DNA of 64,000 nt. It comes from Liolophura sinensis. Taxonomy: Eukaryota > Mollusca > Polyplacophora > Chitonida > Chitonidae. How positions within the stretch are numbered: position 1 is the first letter of the stretch; each line of letters starts with the position of its first letter. This document shows, one piece after another, positions 49,401-61,400 of the stretch. The position numbers and the translations under genes were made by a program. Location of the stretch: assembly GCF_032854445.1 (NCBI RefSeq), contig NC_088300.1, positions 4,836,001 through 4,900,000 on the forward strand, written 5' to 3'. The notes under the pieces are model-generated. The model saw nothing but the letters and a program-made list of their open reading frames with translations. It ran no database searches and was not told the origin of the DNA.

Positions 49401-52400
49401 ATCAGTTTTGTATATTTAAAATGGGATACAAATTCAGTGAATTAGCTGAGCTAAAATAATATGATACATATTATATGAGCACCATTATGGTGTCTGTGTG
49501 TGAAAAAATGTAGTAGGTCATATACATGTGAGCACCATTACCATGTCTGTGTGTGTGTGTGGAAATATATAGTAGGTCATATACATGTGAGCACCATTAC
49601 GGTGTCTGTGGGTGGAAATATATAGTAGGTCATATACATGTGAGCACCATTAAGGTGTCTGTGGGTGGAAATATATAGTAGGTCATATACATGTGAGCAC
49701 CATTAAGGTGTCTGTGTGTGGAAAGATATAGTAGGTCATATACATGCGAGCACCATTGCCATGTCTGTGTGTGTGTGTGGAAATATATAGTAGGTCATAT
49801 ACATGTGAGCACCATTATGGTGTCTGTGGGTGGAAAGATATAGTAGGTCATATACATGTGAGCACCATTATGGTGTCTGTGGGTGGAAATATATAGTAGG
49901 TCATATACATGTGAGCACCATTACGGTGTCTGTGGGTGGAAATATATAGTAGGTCATATACATGTGAGCACCATTACAGTGTCTGTGTGTGGAAAGATAT
50001 AGTAGGTCATATACATGTGAGCACCATTATGGTGTCTGTGGGTGGAAATATATAGTAGGTCATATACATGTGAGCACCATTAAGGTGTCTGTGTGTGGAA
50101 ACATATAGTAGGTCATATACATGTGAGCACCATTACCATGTCTGTGTGTGTGTGTGGAAATATATTGCAGGCCATTAGACTATATGAAAGCTAATGTGGA
50201 AAAAACAGTGTGATAGGTGCCATGTAATAGCTTTACTTGTCCATTTTAGGCTGCAGAGAGTAAGGAAGACGATGATGGAGGGACTTCCCCTAACCTGGAG
50301 GATTCTGGCACATCCCCCAAACAGCTCATCCAAACTGTTGTGGGTAGGTTGGGTGCCTTTATATAAGATCCTTATTGTGCAGAGTGAGACATGTAGTTGT
50401 GCTACCCACACTTGTAACATTTCCAACTTGGTGATTGTGCAGAGTGAGACATGCAGTTGTGCTACCCACACTTGTAACATTTCCAACTTGGTGATTGTGC
50501 AGAGTGAGGCATGCAGTTGTGCTACCCACACTTGTAACATTTCCAGCTTGGTGATTGTGCAGAGTGAGACATGTAGTTGTGCTACCCACACTTGTAACGT
50601 TTCCAACTTGGTGATTGTGCAGAGTGAGACTTGTAGTTGTGCTACCCACACTTGTAACATTTCCAGCTTGGTGATTGTGCAGAGTGAGACATGTAGTTGT
50701 GCTACCCACACTTGTAACAGTTCCAGCTTGGTGATTGTGCAGAGTGAGACATGTAGTTGTGCTACCCACACTTGTAACGTTTCCAACTTGGTGATTGTGC
50801 AGAGTGAGACTTGTAGTTGTGCTACCCACACTTGTAACATTTCCAGCTTGGTGATTGTGCAGAGTGAGACATGTAGTTGTGCTACCCACACTTGTAACGT
50901 TTCCAACTTGGTGATTGTGCAGAGTGAGACTTGTAGTTGTGCTACCCACACTTGTAACATTTCCAGCTTGGTGATTGTGCAGAGTGAGACTTGTAGTTGT
51001 GCTACCCACACTTGTAACAGTTCCAGCTTGGTGATTGTGCAGAGTGAGACTTGTAGTTGTGCTACCCACACTTGTAACATTTCCAGCTTGGTGATTGTGC
51101 AGAGTGAGACTTGTAGTTGTGCTACCCACACTTGTAACAGTTCCAGCTTGGTGATTGTGCAGAGTGAGACATGTAGTTGTGCTACCCACACTTGTAACAT
51201 TTCCAGCTTGGTGATTGTGCAGAGTGAGACTTGTAGTTGTGCTACCCACACTTGTAACAGTTCCAGCTTGGTGATTGTGCAGAGTGAGACATGTAGTTGT
51301 GCTACCCACACTTGTAACATTTCCAACTTGGTGATTGTGCAGAGTGAGACATGTAGTTGTGCTACCCACACTTGTAACATTTTCAACTTGGTGATTGTGC
51401 AGAGTAAGACATGTAGTTGTGCTACCCACACATGTAGCATTTCCAACTTGATGATTGTGCAGAGTAAGACATGTAGTTGTGCTACCCACACTTGTAACAT
51501 TTCCAACTTGGTGATTGTGCAGAGTAAGACATGTAGATGTGCTACCCACACTTGTAACATTTCCAATTTGGTGATTGTGCAGAGTGAGACAGATAGCTGT
51601 ATTATCCACACTTGTACAATTTTCAACCTGCTTATTTATTTAGGAGGGGTTTAGCACTATACTCAGGAGCTTTTGACATTTATGACTGCATTGGTATAGA
51701 AGGCATACCTGAAAAACGATTTGCCTTACAGCTGGAGCCAAATAAGTGATTGTTGATTTCAAGCAAGAGACTTCAACAGCAGTAAAAGAGAAGCAAAACT
51801 TATAAATCTTGTTCAGGGTAAGGACAATTTCAACCTTTTGCTTTAGCCTAGGAATAATATTGGGTATTTGAATCCTTCTCTTTGGTTTTCACGTTACTGA
51901 ATTCCTGGCTTATATTACACAGGTGGATCTGTGAGTCAGATGGCAGGTAATCTGATGGACATGAAGAAACCTGGCTTACCTATACCTGCTCAGGTAGGTT
52001 AATCACTGACGACTGGGTGCACTCATCTTGCCAGTGAGACTTGGTTTCTAACCGTGTTTGAAGGCCAAGACATGAACGGTATCCGCTTTTCACGTATACA
52101 GTGGTGTTCTGTGGGTAACCCTGACGAATAGTGTAAGAGAACTATGGTAAATTCAGTATGGACTTGAGTCACAAATGGACAAGACGAGGTACCCAGTTAT
52201 GTGGGCCATAATTCCATTATTAGAGGGCGTAGTTTTCTGTGTGTGTAGATCTATTCTTACAAGATATCAGAGACATCATCTGACTTAATACTAATTTATG
52301 TTTTGTGTTAAGATTTAGCCTAAACCTTAAAGAGTTGAAAAATACTTTATTCATACCATCATAAAAGGTGTTTGGGAAGGTTGAAGAATTAGGTTGACAT

Positions 52401-55400
52401 GTTTTTGGTTTTGAGTTAACATGTAAAGTTAATTTTTGTGTGTGGTTTTGCTGTTTAGCCGAGGAAGGGTATAAAACAGTTTAAGCTGGCCAATGTGACC
52501 AACACGTTAGATCGCGATCAGGTGGACCAGATGATGATCTCAGCATTGAAGAGGATTCTGGCTGCAGAGAGTAAGTATACATCGGTCTTCCTCCTAGTCC
52601 TGGTTTCTGCTTACTTTTCACTAGATAATTGTGTTGAATTGAAAGATGTATATATATTTTTCTTTGACATATTGGAATATAAAAAACAAATCACAAATTC
52701 ACAGTAAATTTTTCCCTTTAATCGAATTATTATAGCCGCTATGTAGTAGACATATATTTGATAAAACTGGAAAACTGTTTTAAGAACATAATTTCATTTA
52801 ACATGTACTTCTACATATATATACTGTATATAAGTTTTTTACTTCTGCAATTTAGTTTTCCATGAAATGTAGCTGCAAATCAGGTTTATTTATGCTGCTG
52901 TCACCTGATTTTGTACAGAGGCAGCAATTCAAGGCAATGCTCTGGTTCCTAGGACAAAAATCCTGGCCTCGCTGGTGGCACATATTGGAGGAGAGCTAAA
53001 ACACTGTGAGTCCCTAACACGTGATCTGTATTACAGTGTGGTAAATGTGTTATGAACTGAAGGAGCTATGCACTTATGCGCATACCCATGCAGTTTTCAT
53101 TCTTTTTCACATTTATTTCAATTAAAATTTAAACAGATACCCAAGAAATTAAATGTTTTAAAAAGTCTAATCAGGCATACTCGTTGCCTGTTTACAGCTT
53201 GAACTGGCTTTCATTGATGTTCTTATGTTATTTCTACAGTGTTACAAGACTTCATATTTGAGGACTTACGTGCCCGCTCTGATCTTGCCTTCGCCTGGCT
53301 GTACCAAGAGTATGCTAATGGCAGAGGTTACAATACAACAGTGCCCAGTGATAAACTGACACTGGCCAGCTACGATGAATGTCTGACCAGGCTACTCAAT
53401 GGCCTGCTCGAGCGACCAGATCATAAAGAAGGGTCAGTGTCCAGCATATTTCATTCTCTAGATGCATCAGTTTTATTGTGGAATGTATAAAGGCTCCATA
53501 TGTAGTAATAAAATTGTATATTTGGGTCTACCTTTTCATGCCCTGGACAGAGAGATTATTTGGGTAAATGATGATTATTTTGCGCATGCAGTACTTTTTA
53601 TTGACCCTAAATCACACGTCAGCAGCTTGATATACATGGACATTTAACCTAATGATCCTCTGAGCTGCTTATGACTGTGCGAGACTTGATCATTCATGAC
53701 AGGCCATAATCATTAAAACACCTGAATAAAAGATGAAAGCAATGATATGTTTGTTGCATTTTTTTAGGTTATTTTCCCGGCTGCTTTTGGAGGCACCAGC
53801 AATCACAGATAATGCTGTACAGATCATGAAAAAATTTTGCATGGATGAGGTAATGATATTGTAGCTCCATGAATTATCCATTCCTTGGGACTTTTAATTT
53901 GATGGACATATTATAAATATAAGGTATTTGGCTATCACTAATGGATGACGAGGGGAATGCGAGTGTCTCATCTCTAATTTTATGAGCTCATCTTTAATAG
54001 TGCTGAATAAATGTCTAGCTGTGTGAGAACCTTGAATCTGTACAGGTAAGTATAATCTGTGGTTTCTGTTGTTGTCAAATTTCCCAAATTTTTCATGGTT
54101 TACTTTCAGACTCGTATTACTCAGGGAATGAGTATAATTAAGGAATTGATTGAGAAGCGACCCAGTCAGAAAGTGCGCTTCTTACATGTGCTACTAGACT
54201 TCACCTCCAATGATAAACCTGAAGTAAGGCTTTCTTATCTTATGACAGTGTTCCTGTGTGATAAAAAAAGAAGTTCACGGCTAACATGTAGTGTTCACTT
54301 TTGTAATTTATATTTAAAGGAGAAGAAAACATAAAAATGATGCCAAAATCAAGTGAAAGAGTGTCAAAACTTATTTGTAAATGTGATCTGTAATATTTTT
54401 TTTTTTTTAAGAGAAAAGGGTATCTGAAAATATTTTTGTATGGTGGGTATTCAGGACCAACTTTTGGTATTTATTGTTGTTGCATAATGATGTTCTTAAT
54501 AAGGTGTGATGCTTCTCTAATAAATTAATTTGAATGTAAATTTGTTGTTTATATCGAAACATATGCATTTAACCTAAATTATGATAATATTTATGAACAT
54601 GTTAAAAATATGAATATGATCCAAATTGAGGTGTAATACATTTGTTAGTTGAAAAGAACAAATTCTAGTGCAAAAATATTTATTAAACCTGTGTTACATC
54701 CTCATTTATGACATTATTAAATAAAGACTATAAATACCAAGAGGTAGTCCCAAATACCCACCACACAAAAGTTATTTTCAAGTGTCTTTTTCTCTGTAAG
54801 GAAAATGTGGAAAAAATATTGTAGAGCACATTTAGGAATCACTTTTCGCACTCTTTCATCTGAACTTGATGTCATTTCTATGTTTTCTCCACTTTTAATC
54901 ATGCACAAAGTTTTATGCCAATTCAGCTTTTCTGGGGTGATTGTAGTAGTTTTCAAAATGATTTCATAATTTATTTCTCAAAGAATATTCTTATGGTTTA
55001 AAGACCAAAAAATAAAAAAAAAAATTTTGTATGAAAATTTACAGAATTGTTTTCATCAACTTTTGTAAGATTTGAATGTGGATAATTTTGTTTTGATGAA
55101 TTTCTTCTAAATTGCAATAAATTATTCTTACAGTTGTCTAAATCACTGATTTTATTGACCCACAAGTTTACATGGTGCTGTTTTATCATTCAGCATTATC
55201 TCAGATAATTCACATGACATGAGAAGTGTAGGCTGGTGTAGGCGGTACATACTTTATTAATGCGAACGCGGCCTACACCCCCACCACCTCACAAAGCCTG
55301 TGTCCATGGACATTATTGGTTCTGGCGAGCCTACTTAATTATGTTTTGATAAAAACTAAGTACATGATTCATTGTCCAGGTGAGAAATCATGCTTTACGG

Positions 55401-58400
55401 GTGGTGAAGAAACTACAAGATGTCCCTGACCTGAAGGATGCAATGGAGGTGAACATCACAAAGATAATACAACCTGAATGATTTGTTCCTGAGATAATAT
55501 TTAGAAATATAAAGAATAACTGTTAACGTTAAACCTGTTATTGTAAAATTCTTCTTTTTGGATTTTTCTGATTTTTTTTATGTGGATTTTTTAAAAATTA
55601 ATTTCTATATAGCTGGCTAGTGCGAAGTACAGTCACCACTATACTCTTGTTTACTGAAATCTGTCAAAGTAAATTTAAGGGAGGTTTCTCTGAAGGTGCC
55701 TCACGTATTGAGCTCAGTCGTAACCATGGCCTTCACGTCTTTTTTTTTGTATATTAGAATCTATGCTAGGTAAATATTTAAGTCTTTTATCTATTGAGCT
55801 GAAGTTTTGTATTCATGAGCCTCATACTGACGAGGTCTTTGGTAGTGTTGCCACTGAATCTATGTTTTTATTCAAACCTTACCATTGCAGAACAATAAAA
55901 ATGATCTGTTTATGAATGTGTGCGTGTGGAGGGCTTTTCCCTTCAGTGCAGACACAAGACTGTCTGTAAAAACTGTCTTTTCACAATTTCAGAAATATGC
56001 CCTAATACAGCTGAAGTATCTATTACACAAATCACCTCCTCCAATACTGTTCCCTGGCATCAAAAACAAAGGTTTGTTTGGTGGTTAAATTACAGGTAGA
56101 GTACAGTGTTCTGGATCTGAACATTTCTGTTGAAAATTTTAATTGTTTACAGATTACTGTCACATTTTTTGTACATGTTGTTGGGGCTTAAGGGGCCTGT
56201 TTTCTACAGCAGTTACATCATTCCAGCAAAAACATCTGTTACGATGACATTATTCTTGATAATTGCTGAAGACAATTTTGCCTTTAAAATGGGTGGAGGA
56301 AAGGAAACGGGAACAAGTCACTGACCTTTGGAAAGTTACTGATGAACTTTCTCACATGTAACCCACAGATATTCACGCCATTTATATGGAAGACATCTGA
56401 TCTTTAAGCAACAACAGGTCGCTTGTCACCATGGCCGCACAAACAATGAAAACATGCTCACCTGTACATGTACGTTTGGTTGATTTTACCCCAGGTGTAA
56501 GCTGTGACTGCTTCATTTTATTATGGCCCTCAGCTACTTGTAGGTATCTCATGTTGTGGAACATAGAAGGGCCATTTTGTGAATATTTACTGGCAGTAAA
56601 TATGTGGTAAATCCTGTTTTTGTATTAAAGTAACATGTAATGACACTTATATAAATACGAGTATTGTCTTTGACAGATGCCCCTAAGGTCTGGGCCGAGG
56701 ATAGCATCAAACTCTGCTTGTACCTGTATCTTGGACTGTTACCTATCAATCACAAACTGATGCATGAGTAAGGACTGGTATTTTATTTTTGTCAGTATCA
56801 AGACGTCCCTCATCAGTTTGCAGATCTGTCCTTCACACTGTTAAGAGCCGTGCACATGTATTGGAAATACTTGCATGTACAGATCTTGTGTTTTATGTTA
56901 ACACCTGTAACTGTCATGGAGATGTGTTTTGTCATATAATTTTTGTAACCATTGTTCAGAGTGGATGCAATTCTTGGAAATATACAAATTGACAAGTTTC
57001 TTCATAGTCTCACTGAAAGCTACAATTGTAGTTACATCTGAACTCTTTTGTGAACAAATTGTTTTAGAGGAGTTGAACATGCTGTAGGCCAGAAGGAAGT
57101 ATATGTACACCAGTGAATCTGGTTGTGTGTTTTCAGGTTAGCCACTGTGTACACTGCTGCCACAGCTGACATCAAGAGGTGCATCTTAAGAGTGTTGGAA
57201 AACCCGGTTTGTTCTCTACTCTACTTTCTCAACTGTGAAGTATTTCCGTCCTGTGATGAGCTGTTACACATTTTAACCATGTATCATCAAGTGAAAGGGA
57301 TGGCTGTACAGCTGCCTTACCAAGTACTTGTTATTTGCTTGTAATGTTTGTTTGAACAGGTGGAAGGGATTGGACTGCAGTCACCAGAGCTTGTGTTGCT
57401 TGTAAGATTGTGTTATAATTGAATGGCGATGCAGTCACTAGAGTTTTTGCTGTTTCTGATGTTGTGTTATCAGGTGAAAGAGATGAGGATGCAGTCAACT
57501 GAGGTGTTACTGTTTGTAATGTTGTGTTATCAGGTGAAAGGGGTGGGGATGCAGTCGCCTGAGCTGTTAATGTTTGTAATGTTGTGTTATCAGGTGAAAG
57601 GGATGGGGATGCAGTCGCCTGAGCTGTTAATGTTTGTAATGTTGTGTTATCAGGTGAAAGAGATGAGGATGCAGTCACCTGAGGTGTTACTGTTTGTAAT
57701 GTTGTTTTTATCAGGTGAAAAGGGTGAGGATGCAGTCACCTGAGGTGTTACTGTTTGTAATGTTGTGTTATCAGGTGAAAAGGGTGAGGATGCAGTCACC
57801 TGAGGTGTTAATGTTTGTAATGTTGTGTTATCAGGTGAAAAGGGTGGGAATGCAGTCACCTGAACTGTTGCTGTTTGTAATGTTGTGTGATCAGGTGAAA
57901 GGGATGGGGATGCAGTCACCTGAGGTGTTGCTGTTTGTAATGTTGTGTTATCAGGTGAAAAGGGTGGGAATGCAGTCACCTGAACTGTTGCTGTTTGTAA
58001 TGTTGTGTGATCAGGTGAAAAGGGCGAGGATGCAGTCACCTGAGGTGTTACTGTTTGTAATGTTGTGTGATCAGGTGAAAAGGGTGGGAATGCAGTCACC
58101 TGAACTGTTACTGTTTGTAATGTTGTGTGATCAGGTGAAAAGGGCGAGGATGCAGTCACCTGAGGTGTTACTGTTTGTAATGTTGTGTGATCAGGTGAAA
58201 AGGGTGGGAATGCAGTCACCTGAACTGTTGCTGTTTGTAATGTTGTGTTATCAGGTTAAAGAGATGGGAATGCAGTCACCTGAGGTGTTGCTGTTTGTAA
58301 TGTTGTGTTATCAGGTTAAAGAGATGGGAATGCAGTCACCTGAGGTGTTGCTGTTTGTAATGTTGTGTTATCAGCTGAAAGATATGCGGACGAAGTCACC

Positions 58401-61400
58401 TGAACTGTTACTGTTTGTAATGTTGTGTTATCAGGTGAAAGGGATGGGGATGCAGTCACCTGAGCTGTTACTGTTTGTGGAGAACTGTCCTAAAGGAGCA
58501 GAGACCCTGGTTACTAGGGTGATTCACATCCTCACTGATAAGGGTAAGTCACACTGGGAATGTTTATAATTGTATGCATGTACATGGATCTCTTATGTTA
58601 CGCTCACTGATTGTCTGATTCTTTTACCAAGAACTGATTTTAAATGTCAAACTACCCTCTGCATGGACTTATGTTACAGGTACATGCAACAAGACATGAA
58701 AATAGATGTGCTGCTCTTCACTTGATAAAGACAAGGATTTCTGTAATATAGTTATCCACAGTTGGAGCCTACCCTAATTCTTCTCATTTTTGGGACAGAC
58801 AGTAGTAATGATGAAACCAGAATTAGTAGTGATGAAACCAGAATTAGTAGTGATGAAACCAGAATATTGTATTTCTTTCCCAGCTTTTTGGAAAAATCAA
58901 GATATAATTATGTTGTTCAGTAGATGGACTTACCGTGTGAGAAAAAAGTAACTGAATATTCCGACTGTAATTACATGAATACTGGCTGAAAAGAGCAGAC
59001 CAGGTGTACCAAAAATTAGAAGAAATAAGGTGGTGACCAACATGAATTGTGTTTTAAACACTCTAACTTTTCCATAATTAACCTTAGCCAGGTGATGAGC
59101 AATGTTGACTGTGATTCTGTCCACAGCGGCCCCGTCTCCAGAGCTTGTGGAGCGAGTCAGAGATCTTTATCACAAACGTGTGCCTGATGTCCGTTTCCTC
59201 ATACCAGTCCTCACTGGATTACAAAAGGTAACTCTTTTGTTTCGTTTTTCTTTTTTTGTAAAAAAAATTTTGGCTTAATTTTGGGTTAAAGCCTTCAAAT
59301 CATGAAACAGCTTTGTCAAGGAAGATATGAGTGAGTGAAATATCTTAATGAGGTTTATCAATGCTAATGTAATTTTAAAACTAAAATTTGTTTAGATCAC
59401 AGGAGTGGACTTATATGTAGTGTTAAATAGATGCTAGGCCAAAGTTAAGATATTATGTACGCGACCAACTCTTCAAAAAGGCCTCGACTTTTTTCATGTT
59501 TTTACAGGTGCCAAGTTATTTTGTTTTATTTCATTTATTTATTTATTTTTTTCATTGATCATTTGAAATGTCACTCTATGTATACAGGTGAGGGGGGACA
59601 CTTCAGAGATATACAATTTGTTGAATCCGCAGATCCAGTTTAAGGATGGCTTATATTTATTGATATGCAGAGACCGCTGGCATCCTTAGCCCGGAAGACG
59701 TGTGCACCAGATTATGACATTGCTCTATGCATGTGTAATACTTAATACCCTTATCCACTTAATACATGGTCTGTCCGCAAGCTAAGACATTTAAGCAACC
59801 ATTGACACTGACCTTTATTTCATACTTTCCTGAACTGTCATGGAGATCACCACCGATGCTGGGAAACTTTGGTGGATACAAACTGTATCTGTTTACTGAT
59901 ACATTGTTGTGAAGTAGAAACAATGGTAGTGACACTAAACAGGGCAGGTGCATTTCTAAAAGTTCACATACAAAGGCAAAACTGATATGTTCCATCCTTT
60001 AATCTTCATGCACAACAGAATAGATGTTTGATCCTTCACACGAAGAAGAATCCCCTAAATCTTACCAAAGTTTAATTAAAATTAGGAAATTTAGGAAAAT
60101 GGAGCTAGATTTTTCAGTATAGATTTTATTTTACTAGGTCACCAGGTTCAACTTCACTCTGTCAAAAGTACCAGCTGGACAGGATTTTGGTTACATTTTC
60201 ACATGCTCGCCCCCACCGTACAGGACCTGAAAATGCTAGCACAAACTGTTGACTTAAATTAAGCTGCAGTAGTCATAAAAATGTTTAATAAATGTTTACT
60301 TATTAGATTATTGTAAAGATCTAAGAATATTTATTTTGAGGATTGCCAAATATTGGATGATATAATTTAGTGCTGTGTTCTGATCAGTGTTGAGAAAGCT
60401 TCATTCTGATTATCATTTGAACAGGATTCTACGATTGTTCTTCCCTTCTGTGAAAAAAAAAACCAAATTTTTCTTTTAAAAGGCTTGTAATATGAGACAC
60501 ACAATATTTTTATTTTGACCCTATGCTAGTTTACTGACAATAGACCAGACACATTACCCATTCATAGTGCATTGACATCCCACCCAGTCATAGTGTACCA
60601 ACACCATACCCAGCCATAGTGCACTGACACCATACCCATAGTGCACTGACACCCTACCAGTCATAGCCCACTGATACCCACCCAGTCCTAGTGCACTGAT
60701 ACCTCACCCAGCCATAGCGCACGGAGACCCCATCCAATCATAGTGCACTGATACCCCATCCAGCTATAGTGCACTGATACCCCACCTAATCATAGTGAGC
60801 TGATACCCCATCCAGTCATAGCACACTGATACCCCACGCAGTCATAATGCACTGATACCCCATCCAGCCATAGAGCCATGATACCTCACCCAGTCATAGT
60901 GCACTGATACCCCATCCAGCCATAGGGCACTGATAACCCACCTAGTCATAGTGCACTGATACCCCATCCAGCCATAGCACCATGATAACCCATCCAGCCA
61001 TTGGGCACTGATAACCCACTCAGTCATAGTCCACTGATACCCATCCAGTCATAGTCCATTGATACCCACCCAGTCATGGTACACTGATACCCCATCCAGC
61101 AATAGCGCCATGATAACCCATCCAGCAATAGCGCCATGATAACCCATCCAGCCATAGGGCACTGATACTCCATCCAGTCATGGTCCACTGATACCCATCC
61201 AGTCATAGTCCACTGATACCCACCCAGTCATGGTACACTGATACCCCATCCAGCAATAGCGCCATGATAACCCATCCAGCAATAGCGCCATGATAACCCA
61301 TCCAGCCATAGGGCACTGATACCCCATCCAGTCATAGCGCACTGATACCCCACCCAGTCATAGCACACTGACACCATACATGATATCTCACCCTGTTATA

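Noticed and set aside
50175-51654. 486-codon plus and 483-codon minus ORFs
   Set aside because: Both are products of the stop-free 60-bp array. The true SYMPK exon 14 (50250-50343) is read in a different frame with a proper donor at 50344.
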